A stretch of 64,000 nt of DNA from Actinomortierella ambigua. Its lineage: Eukaryota; Mortierellomycota; Mortierellomycetes; Mortierellales; Mortierellaceae. The position numbers were made by a program, and so were the translations under genes. The stretch is taken from the NCBI GenBank assembly GCA_016098155.1, contig JAAAJB010000048.1, positions 34,363 to 98,362 of the forward strand, written 5' to 3'. Shown in pieces: positions 44,168-54,026 of this stretch (the first letter of the stretch is position 1; every line of letters begins with the position of its first letter). The notes under the pieces are model-generated. The model searched no databases. It was given only the letters and a program-made list of their open reading frames with translations, and was not told the origin of the DNA.

Positions 44168-45168
44168 TTATTCATCGTGGGGGTGTGGGAGAGCAGCCTC
44201 GTGAATGCCAGCTAGAGCGTTCTCAATAGCAATCTCCGACATGGCCGTGCGAGTCTCAAGCGTACCACTTCCGATATGTGGGAGAACAATACAGTTTGGA
44301 AACTGGAGCAGTTCCGAGTCGGTCGGGAGTGGCTCTGGCACCGTGACATCTAGTCCGACCGATCCAAGCTTACCCTCCTTGAGTGCTCGAATCAGTCCTT
44401 CCTGGTCCACAATGCCGCCTCGAGCCGTGTTCACAAAGACCACGCTCTTCTTCATCTTGGAGAAGGCTTCGTAATTGAACATGTTCTTTGTCTTGTCATT
44501 CAGGGCACAGCATACACAGATCACATCTGATTCTCGCAGGAGACGATCCATGTCTGCAAACTCGACGGGACCACCAATCAGGGCCTCGCTTGCCTCCTTG
44601 CGGCGATTGCCCTGGTACAAAAATCGGCTGACACCAAATGCCTTGAGCCGCTGCGCAACAGCAACACCAATGCGACCAAGACCAACGATACCGACGGTCT
44701 TGTCCGTGAATTGGGATCCAAGGAGCCAAGTAGGGCTCCATGTTCCCCATTTGCCTTGGATCACGGCATCGACACCCTCGCGCAGCCTCCGTGCAGCGGC
44801 CAGTGCTAGAAGCACGGTCGTGTCAGCAGTGGCATCCGTCAATACTCCAGGGGTGATACCTAGCTTGACCTTGCGAGCTTCGAGAGCCCTCACATCGACG
44901 TGGTCATAGCCGACCGACATGGTCGACACGACCTTGAGTTGAGGGCCTAGAGTATCAAGTGAACATCATACAAAAAAAAAGTAAGCAAGATCATCCCTCC
45001 TTCCCGTTCCTACACATTCAACCATTATCTACATTGTAATATTTCTCTATCCATCTCGTATCCATACCTGCCGCGTCCAACAGTTCATTGTCGATCTTGT
45101 CTGTCAACAGACACAGAATACCGTCAACACCTATTTAACCATTCGATTGGGACCATTGTTAGTAAGCT

Positions 45169-45203
<35 letters not shown>

Positions 45204-45512
45204 GTGGCCTCAAGGCGACCGAACTATCCTCTGGCCAAGACACGCTCTATTACCTTTGGCCATCTTTAAGAGTTCAGGTCGTGGAATAACTCGGTCCTCT
45301 TTCCATTGAACGATAGTCACCCTATTGACAATAGGCGGAAATGGTTTTAGTCTCGTTCGCTAGCACAGGATAGTGTCCTGAACGGTGCGTGGTGTTCTGA
45401 ACTGTGGTTTGCTTCGTTGTTACCCATCAATCCCTCGGTCAAGCCGCTGCTGAGAGGCCGTTGGGAGGGTCCGGGTCACAAGCAGCGTTTTCTGGCGGTG
45501 GCTGGCTGACAT
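44168..45512 (-). CDS. D-2-hydroxyacid dehydrogenase, glyoxylate/hydroxypyruvate reductase type (4 exons, 332 aa)
   Basis: Exons 45424-45512, 45254-45321, 45068-45130 and 44168-44946 join in phase. Start KTLLVTRTLPTASQQRL, then DRVIPRPELLKMAKGVDGIL, AAGPQLKVVSTMSVGYDHVD. The NAD(P) site is GIVGLGRIGVAVAQ. Catalytic residues are the Arg of NTARGGIVD, the Glu of VTVPEPLP and the His of LPHIGSGT. Family and length match GRHPR, which reduces glyoxylate to glycolate and hydroxypyruvate to glycerate with NAD(P)H; GNRRK after the second beta strand, rich in basic residues, favours NADPH. No targeting peptide is obvious, so cytosolic. Sense AATAAA overlaps the stop codon at 44167-44172. Confidence 0.9.
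45171..45200. repeat. (CT)n microsatellite in the reductase gene intron 2
   Basis: Perfect TC run of about 15 units, between exons 2 and 3; GA on the sense strand, the reverse of the other intronic repeats here. Confidence 0.93.
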
Positions 45513-47690
45513 GACTGAAAAAGCGCGTTTGATGGCAGAGTTCTTCGACTGATGGATGAGTCGCGGCAACATGAGTCGGGATGAATGAGAGATGAAGAGT
45601 AATGAGCGAAATCCAAAGTTGGCCGTCGGATCGTTTGCGAACCCCCAACAAACGAATCGCGTGTGTGGGTGTGTGTTCTAGAGAAGGTGTGTGAATGAGA
45701 ATAGCCAAAGGCGGGCAACAAAAAAAAAATCCCTTGCACGCGCGCAAAAATGCGTAGCTCACTGTCTCAACTCATCCCCCCGGGCGAGAGACCTGTCTTT
45801 CCACCTGTGCATCTTCAGGACATCAGATGCATGGTGCCAAACTCTTTCATTTGCATTCCATGCCCCCAATTTCTCCGTTACTCCTTTACTTAAGAGGGTT
45901 GATATGTATCGAATCAGCTTACCGCCAAACTTTCTCAAGTCAATGCTGTCCAAATGAAGATACCTGTAACTCAAGATTGAGCAAAATCAAGACAGGGGTG
46001 CCCAGGAGCGAAAGCGAGGATTGAAAAAGAAAGAGAACACGGCCAATGTTTCCACTAGGAAGTAGAGAGAGTTGCTTCAGAGTTCTCTACTGCGGTCCTT
46101 GTTCAGTCAACTCGGTAGTGCACGCGATGCATTCTCCAAGGGTAGTCCCCACCTGGTGTACCTTTGGAACTTTCGGCTAACCCTGTGGCGACATCTCGAC
46201 AAGGGGAAATTGGTGTCGGACATTATTATCTACATTCATAGGCCAGCTCCGGGGAGATGCTGTTGTTTCTCAATACCGTGTCGCACTCTATGGTGTGCTC
46301 AAGTCCTAGAATATCCGTTCCTTCGAAACAAGGCTCGACATATCGAGGATGATCATAAAGTCGAATTGAGAGAATAGAGACATCGCTTTTGTAACCGAAC
46401 TAGATGATTAACATGGGTCGGTATGCCTGTTGGTTGGCGCACACCTAATACTTTACCGCAAACCCTTGACTTTTTTTTTTTATTTAATTCCTTTTCTCAC
46501 ACATCAAAGGTCCATAAAGGCAACAATGGAACGATATGCGAGTACTGGCCAGCAAGATCAATACCAATTAGTGACGTTCCCACTTCCCATCCTATCAGTA
46601 TGAAGGAACAACCTTCGTCCATCCAGAGGGTGTGTAGACTTGCTCGAAGGAGCGATGCATAGCTGCATAACTGGCCTCTAGCAGCACAAATCGCACATCC
46701 GCCAACAAGAAGGGCCTTCGCGTCGCAGATGCTAGAGATACATGTCTGTGCGCTCTGTGCGCTCTTGCTCTTGGAAGGTGAGGAGATATATATGCATATT
46801 TGATGTTGCCTCGCTTGCTGACAAAAAATATACTAGTACACAGAGTCCATGGATGTAGGATTGACATCTTTGATCTCCTATGGTATGTAGGGCGCTTGGC
46901 ACAAGGTGGGGGTATCCAACACTGTTGTCCGATTCCGTAAGTCATCATCATGCATATACAATAACGACCAAAAAAGGAGAGGTGGGAAAAATGCTCTTCA
47001 CCAGACATGAAAAATAGAGTCTGCCGCAGCCATCGCGTATTTTTTCGAGGTCTCCCCATATTCTCCTGGGTCCCAACGCTTGTCCAGACTGGCAACAACA
47101 CAGTAGCCTGATATGCACCAAAAAAAAAATGCAAAACAAGATAAGTCGATGCGGCATCAAGAATGACCGTAAAGTTAGGTCAACGAACTATTGATTAGTT
47201 ACATCGTAAAAGACATGATCCAAGCTCAACATTGCGAATTTCAGGTCTCTACCCCCTGAAAGCAAGAGGTGGTAGTGGTGGTGGCCTTGCGGCATTCACC
47301 ACAAGTACGTTTCGAGGCTTTGGACGTTAAAAATCGAACAGTGGCAAGGCTGAAATAGTCCACCACCATACCCGCCCATGTCTGCTTATGCAACCCCAGT
47401 CCTAGGCGGGAGGGATATAAAAGCTCGGGAACCACTCTTTGCCAGGATTGTGTCTCACATCAGAGCGTAGCAAGCTCACATGACATGCACCCAATATGTG
47501 TGTGTGTGTGTGGCAAAGCAGATTCTTTGTGTTCTTCCTCTCCCCCCACCCCCACCCCCTTCTTTCTCTATCTCTCTATCTCTCCCTCACCCTCTCTCAT
47601 TCATTCATTCATTCTCACCATCTTGAATTACATTTCATCTTACTTCACCTTTTTGCATTTTTGGACGCGTCATAACGCTACTCTTCCATT
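45513..47690. other. Divergent spacer of 2.2 kb
   Basis: Upstream of the reductase (-) and the Sel1 protein (+). Several frames of 60-180 codons on both strands lack family resemblance and have scattered stops. No tRNA-like cloverleaf or transposon was seen. Confidence 0.55.
47416..47423 (+). promoter_or_regulatory. TATA box of the Sel1-repeat gene
   Basis: TATAAAAG after a GGAGGGA stretch, followed by a C/T-rich leader (47537-47620) and the ATG at 47691. A clean core promoter candidate. Confidence 0.6.
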
Positions 47691-48868
47691 ATGGTGAGTG
47701 GAATGGAACTAAATGCCCTTTCTCTCGTTTTTTTTTTAAATGGCCGCCCAACCAACGCTCAAACCTAGAGCAACAAGAAGGAAACTTCTTTGGAGGTTTC
47801 TCCCTCAATTCAACCTTCTCAACTTCTATGTGCTCTTTTCTCTCCTTATTCTTTTTTATCTTGGTTTGAACAACCCCTTCCCGGGATACCCGCTACCGTT
47901 ACCCGCTCCCCTCCTTCCCAAAAGGATAGGTCAAAGACGTTTCTCGGGATTTGATGGAGCTTCTCCATGATGCCGTTCAGAACCTGGATATCAGTGCCGA
48001 GATGGAGTTGGGCTTGTTGCATGGATCAAACATGCTCCTCCCACGCAGCCAGAGGCTCTCCAACCACTGGCTCTTAAAGGCCGCCAAGCGTGGACGAGTC
48101 GAGGCCCAGTGGCGACTGGCGATTGCCTACTACGCCGAACGGGAACATTACGCCGAGGCCGCGTTCTGGTTCCGCGAGGCGGCGATGCAGGGCAACACAT
48201 ACTCGCAAAACCGATTGGCATGGATGTACGACAACGGCGAAGGGGTCGAGCAAGACGACGCCCAGACAACCTACTGGTATCGCCAGGCGGCGCTAAAGGG
48301 CGATGCCGCCGGCGAGAACAACTATGCATGGATGCTGGATCTCGGGCAGTGTGTCGAACAGAGCGACACCGAGGCCCTGGCGTGGTACCACAAGAGCGCC
48401 GCTCAGGGGTTTATGAATGCACAGTTTAGTCTCGGCTCCATGTACGAACTGGGGCAGGGTGTCGAACGCGACGACGAAAAGGCCCTGGACTGGTATGCCA
48501 AGGCTGATGAGCAAATCGAACAGGATGCCGTCGTCCACTATCGGACCATGTCCTCCGAGGCCCGGAGGGCCCTCTCCACAGACTCGGAGCTGGTCGACTG
48601 GTATCGTCAACAGGCCGAGACCGAAAGCTCCTCGGCCGCCCAGTACAATCTCGGACTCTTGTATGAGAAGGGCTTACTAGGAATATCAAAGGACATCTAT
48701 CAGGCCATGGACTGGTATCGAAAGGCTTCCAAACAACACCATGAAAATGCTCGCCAGAGACTCAACTTCTATAGCCGCAAGTACCCGTCTCCCCCAGGGT
48801 CTTCCTTAAGTAGCTCGAGTGCCGCCGAGGCAACATCCCAGACACTGCCAAAGGAACAGCCTGCCTGA
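47691..48868 (+). CDS. Sel1-repeat protein (ATG-only first exon, 313 aa)
   Basis: The ATG at 47691-47693 is followed at once by GTGAGT; the acceptor GGATAG ends at 47929, and exon 2 (47930-48868) begins VKDVSRDLMELLHD, in phase, with no stop. The start codon is thus alone in its coding exon. If not, translation would begin at the Met at 47954 with loss of only eight residues. About seven Sel1-like repeats follow (WFREAAMQGNTYSQNRLAWMY, WYRQAALKGD, WYHKSAAQGFMNAQFSLGSMY), with the later ones degenerate, then a Ser-rich tail. No kinase domain, unlike the Sel1 kinase at 12473-15718. Sel1 proteins are adaptors; partner unknown. The intervening frame 47740-47970 contains a hydrophobic stretch but lies in the intron. 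Confidence 0.82.
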
Positions 48869-49161
48869 CCCTCAAAGTAGACGACTGCATGAGAAGCAAA
48901 CAACAACCAAAATATAAAGTCGCGTTGCGCGTCAAACGTCCAAAAACAGTTTTTTTTTTCAGGTATCCTATGGCTCACTCGCTTCTACGAATGTCACATT
49001 TGATGTCGTCGTGGTACACAGACAACAGCCTGATCTGTCTGTGCTCTGTTCGGCCTTACTTGAAAGGGAAAAATGAGGAGCATGAACTACACAGCCCACA
49101 GATTTGAAGAGAGAGAAAGAGAGAAAAAAAAAGAGGGGGTGGGGCGTGTGTGTGTTTGTGT

Positions 49162-50132
49162 TCAAGCAAAAACGCGCGATTTGGAAATGTCATAGGGCAT
49201 CATTTTGGAGAGCGGCGTCTGAGTAGCATCGTCAAAGGACTGGTATTCAGCCGATTTGCGCCACGCATGATAGGCTGGGAAAGAGTCGACCGCCTTCTTG
49301 AGCTTCCACAGACATGGGCTTGCAGTGGCATTCAAGAGATGGGCCGTGTCGAGCGCCAACATGGTATCCATGACAACCGCTGTTTTGATATCGGCAAGCG
49401 TAAACTATTTTGGTTTGCCGAGTTGAGTTACATTGAATGGTCATACATAGGAGTCTTTCATATTTCCCTCTTTCAAGAACATAGACTGCGCATGTTACCT
49501 TGTCGCTGACAAAGTGGCCAGTATTGCCGGATGCCTCGAGGTGACGCTCACAACAGGTGATCCAGTTTGGCAGAGTCTTCTCAAGGAATTCACTCAAGAA
49601 GCGTTCTCGTGCGTCGTCCAGTGTCCAAACAATCTGGCCGGATGGGAATTTTTCGCGACGTTAGTATGCGAAAGACGAGTCTGCTAGCTTTGTTTCTCCC
49701 TCCAGCGAAACCTCGTTTCTCTTGCCCACACGCCATCCTCAAACGTACCTTTTCAACAAACTTAAAATTGGCCACGACTGCCAGGTTGTAGTAAACGTCC
49801 ACGAGGGTTTCCTCCCAGAAGGTATCGCCCATAAGGCCAAACTTCTTGCCCAGGTAGCGTTCCATGGCAGCCGACTCGGGAATGACAATCACCTCGCCTG
49901 CGGCCGTGGTCTCGATCAGGTTAGGGAGCGTGTTGAAGGGAAGAGTTGGCTTCACTTCAGGCCAGGTCTCGATCGCCTGGCTCTTGTTGGTCCACTTGGC
50001 TCCACCAAAGCAGAGCAGAGCTCGAGGGCAGGCGCCGAGGCCGTGGAAGCCAAAGTAGTGCAGGGTGTACGTCGAGTCCTTGGCCTGCAGAGACGCCGTG
50101 TTGTCATGGTAGGGACGAAGGATGGGAGTCAT
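49162..50132 (-). CDS. Glutathione S-transferase, sigma-like (3 exons, 253 aa)
   Basis: Exons 49749-50132, 49499-49633 and 49162-49404 join in phase, giving NFKFVEK + IVWTLDDARERF and FVSDK + FTLADIKTAVVMD. Same order as the GST at 11222: YFGFHGLGACPRALLCF, LPFNTLPNLIET, IPESAAMERYLGKKFGL, then the FTLADIK N-cap of the C-domain. The two introns interrupt positions that are continuous in the intronless paralogue, so one of the two copies changed by intron loss or gain. Cytosolic glutathione conjugation is expected. A TATA-like GATAAAAG sits about 70 bases upstream of the ATG on the minus strand. Retained introns would add frames with stops. Confidence 0.88.
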
Positions 50133-50200
50133 TTTGGAGGAGTGTCAAAGACAAGAGAAAGAGAGCAAGGGTGATGATGCCGTCCATTGAAAATTTGCAC

Positions 50201-50208
50201 CCCTTTTA
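50201..50208 (-). promoter_or_regulatory. TATA-like element of the second GST
   Basis: The minus strand reads GATAAAAG about 70 bases before the GST start at 50132. Confidence 0.45.
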
Positions 50209-50870
50209 TCCAAGTACGTTGTACGTCCACTGTGTCGTGCTCGTTCATGTCCAACACGTTCATGCTCATGCTTGTTGGCACAAAGAGGACAATGCCTCGT
50301 TACTGTTTCCAACAGCCCTTGGGCGTCCAAAAATCGAAAGAATAATATGTTCCCAAAATAGGCCAGTTCAAGATTCCTATTTTATTATTTTATTCTATTT
50401 TTTTTGTGCATGCTCGTAGGCGAGAAAAGGGTGGCATCTTGGCGCGTCGCGTTGTTTGGACCCCCCCCCCCTTCCTACAACAATGCTGCAGCCCCTGTGG
50501 CTATTCCAGCTGTCTCTTCCCGACATTGCTACTGGTTGATCATGGACGTGTGGGTTCAGATTGAGAGAGAGCCAGGTGAGAGACAGGTGCTGTCATGCCA
50601 AGGAAGAGAGAGAGGGAGAGAGACGCCACCAATTCTGCCCTTGCGGACTAGATGACCCCTTACACTTCCAACCAACCTGGCCAATCCCGCTATCTCTGCG
50701 TATCAAGGTCTTTCTAGATTACGCAGCAAAAGCCCTCAGAGACACTGCTAAGCGTCTTGCTAACAGCAAGGCTGACGCATGGTGTCTTGCATGGCAGCCA
50801 GTCAATGGCCACCCAACGCGGCTGGAGATTTTCCTTTCCTTAACCAATCCCCCGGTCTCACATCGAGAGA

Positions 50871-50877
50871 TATATAA
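50871..50877 (+). promoter_or_regulatory. TATA box of the carboxylesterase gene
   Basis: TATATAA 93 bases before the ATG at 50970, preceded by GAGAGA. Confidence 0.6.
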
Positions 50878-50969
50878 TGTCCATCGTAACTACCCTCCTT
50901 TCAAAACAAGATCCCACCACTTCTCTTGCCAATCTTTCTCAACACTTTTTTTTTAAACAAGAACGCTCC

Positions 50970-53615
50970 ATGAAGGTTCTCCTCACACCCCTGCTGCTGG
51001 CGGCCTTACTTTCAGTAACGGTTGCTGACGACCCAGATCGTGACTCTTTTCCAGACTCACTTCCCGACCCCGGTCCACCCAATGTAGCCCCACCTCGAAA
51101 TTCAATCACAGCCCTACCTCCAATTCCTAGTCGACTCCCAAAACCAAATCCAAATCCAAACAATGCCTCGAGGCTGGACGACGGCGCGCCCTTCTCCTCG
51201 GATTTCGGCGGTGTCTATTTGCTCGTCGAGAACAATCTCGACAGCTCCTCGCCCCGGTATCCAGTCATCCTGATCTCGAACAAGACTTCGCGCCAGGATG
51301 GCATGCACGCATGCTCCAAACTCTCCTCTGTCGGCTACATACCTTCTGCCCGCGGTACCAACTTCACCAGCCTCTTTGCCAACACTCCTGTGGCAAGCAA
51401 CGAGGTGGCCAACGAGTCATCCTTCTGGGTAGGCGGTTGTAAGTCTCTACTCCCTATTCGAACCTTGCTTTGTAGGCTTTTGCATTTCAAAGTACCACCT
51501 GAAAAAAAAATACCCATTGAACTGAACACCAACGGTCCCTCCTTCTCCCTTCCCTTTCTCTTTTTGGCACGAACACAGTGCAGAGTTCGAATACAACCTG
51601 TCGCGCCATGGCCAAAAATGGCACGCTGTCGTCCATCCCATGCGATACGCAGCTGCCAACGCTTTGTCTCAACCTCGCGCCCAAGGCTCAGTTCTTGATG
51701 ACGAGAACCAATCGCCAAATCAAGGTCCAAGCGCCGAAGGCTGGTACCTTTCAAGGCTACTACGACCAAAATTCGTTCAGGTTTTTGGGAATCCGCTACG
51801 CGCAATCCCCGGTCGGTGACCTGCGCTTCAGGGAACCCCAGGCATACACGCCTCCAGCCAATGCTACCGAGGTGCAAGATGCCACCCGTTACGGCTCTGC
51901 CTGTATCCAGTTACGCTCAAACGATACCACCGCCGCTCAGGCAGCTTCGTTCATCATGAACCAGGCATCCGAGAACGAAGACTGCCTGTTCCTCAACGTG
52001 TACACGCCTAGTCTGCGAGCCGACGCCTCGACCCCTGGCCTTCCCGTGATGGTGTATATCTATGGTGGCGGTTTTCTGGATAACTCTGGCTCAACCCCCC
52101 TCTTTGAGGTAATTTTTTTTTTGCCGTTTGATGAAGCTCACACCATGGCCACGAAAGTCTAACAAAAAATTGTGTCGTCCTCAATCCCCTCATTCATTGA
52201 CTTTTAACTATTTTTAGCCTGGTAACGTAGTCTCTCGCGGTGGTGTGGTTGTGGTTTCCTTCAACTATCGCCTGGGCTTCTTGGGTACGTTCCAGAACAA
52301 GGACGGAGGCATCCCCGCGTCGGAAGCCCCCGGTAACTTGGCAACGCGTGACCAGATCTTGGCCCTGCAGTGGGTGCGCGACAACATTGAAGCTTTTGGC
52401 GGCGATCCGAACCGTGTGACCATCTTTGGTGAGAGTGCCGGTGCCTATAGCATCCGTGCCTTGCTCACAGCTCCATCGGCCTACTCTCTTTACAAGAATG
52501 TGATTATGCAGTCAGATCCTCTCGGCCTGTAAGTATTTGAAGTAGTGCGAATGGCAGTAAGGCGCCACAATATGAGACATGGCTTTGAAAAGCAAAGGAT
52601 TGGAGACTGACATTCGCTTCAACGATTTGAAAATTATGACAAAAGACCCTTGGCGAATGCTACCTCCATGGGCTACGCAACCAACATGACGATGCAAGCT
52701 CTGGGTTGCAGTCCCTCGGACATTGCCTGTGCGCGCAACAAGACCGTCGATGAGATCTCGGCGGCCCAGCTCAAGACGGTGCAAGGCATCGACTCGCCAA
52801 CGAGCCCATATAACTGGGTGGCTAAGGAAGTCTTCTACCGCCCAGCAGTCGACCAAGATCTGATCCAAGGGGATCTGTCTCAGCTGGCGGCCAGCAACGG
52901 CCCGTACAACACCAACGCGACCATCATGTGGGGCTTTACCCACGACGATGCCGGCATCCTCATCCCCATCTACCTGCCACTCCCAGTCCCACCCCAGAGT
53001 TTCAATGCCTCCGTCGCGTCGTTGTTGCCAGGCTTCCCCGGCGCGCTCTTTGCGAACGCGTCCTCGGTGTACCCGATCAACACGACCGATGCCGATGGTG
53101 TGCGATCGATGCTGAGCGATGCCGCCACTGACTGGTACTTCCGCTGCCCGCTCTTTAACGTGACCAGATCCCTGGGCAGCCGGTCGCGCCTGTACAGCTT
53201 CGAGTTTGACTATGGCCGCCAGGTACCACCTGTATGGCCCGTACGACCCAGCTCGTTCTGCAACCTGCCCCAGCGGGTCTGCCATGGCGCGGATATCATC
53301 CCCTCGTTTGCCTCGGCCAATTACTTCCTGGCCTACCCCCAAACAGGTGTCAATGCCCGCTTTGCGCGCCAGATTGTCGATCGATTCACCACGTTGGCCA
53401 AGACGGGCACTCCGAACCCGACCGAAGATTTGCCGGGCTATGAGCGTTTGAATCCGGATGTCGCCAATGTGATGCTGGACCCTTACACGTCATCCGCGAC
53501 GAACACGGTTTTGTTTGGGGCGACCGCGGGAAATGTCACCCAGAACTTGGTCAAGGCTCGGTGCGACTACATCGAGCAGAACCAACATTACCTGTATGAA
53601 GTCTACAGATCCTAA
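50970..53615 (+). CDS. Secreted type-B carboxylesterase with N-terminal Cys module (4 exons, 759 aa)
   Basis: Exons 50970-51438, 51579-52108, 52218-52528 and 52646-53615 join in phase. Residues 1-20 are a signal peptide; a Pro/Asn-rich linker follows. Residues about 70-215 form a module with MHACSKL, SSFWVGG, TTCRAM, IPCDTQLPTLCLN, whose Trp-Val-Gly-Gly and Cys spacing recall a C-type-lectin-like fold; this is a guess. The alpha/beta-hydrolase starts near APKAGTFQGYY and shows RFLGIRYAQSPVGDLRF, the oxyanion loop YIYGGGF, the nucleophile FGESAGAYS (Ser406), WGFTHDDAG (acid, usually Glu in this family, Asp here), and VCHGADIIPSF with the catalytic His. Secreted ester hydrolysis is expected. 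Many N-x-S/T sites. AATAAA at 53641-53646. Confidence 0.88.
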
Positions 53616-54026
53616 ATATGTGATGGAAGTTATTGCCCCGAATAAAAGTGGCTGTCCCCCCCCTTTTTTTTTCTTCTTCTTCTTCTTCGACTTTTAGTAC
53701 GTATGCTTGGCATTACGCGACCATGCATCGCTTGAAGAAATTAGTCTCGAGAGAACAAATCTCTCACCGACACTTTGGTGACGACGGTTGAATCGAACGG
53801 CGTTTTTCCGGAAGTGGTGAGACAGAGACTATTCCGCAAGCTTATTCCCTCTTCCCCAAATCTGAAACACCTGGATTCCCTCTCATGCATATGATTTTCC
53901 CATGAGCCCATGTAACCTTCAGGTCGGCAAAACAAAAAATCCCTTTATCACGGCGTTTGGTATGGGGAGAGGAAAGTGTGTTGTGTCTTGTCTGTACCAG
54001 TCATTATATTACTCCATACATATCAA
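53616..54026. other. Convergent 3' spacer
   Basis: 3' UTR of the carboxylesterase (poly(A) signal, then TTC repeat at 53670-53690) and of the ABC transporter. Nothing else seen. Confidence 0.6.

Larger units (their letters stand above)
50133..50969. other. Divergent spacer between GST and carboxylesterase genes
   Basis: Holds a TATA-like site for each gene, a C-run at 50461-50470 and no supported gene. Confidence 0.6.

Noticed and set aside
47740..47970. 76-codon frame with a membrane-like segment
   Set aside because: Lies inside the intron of the Sel1 gene, which is supported by matching donor, acceptor and phase.
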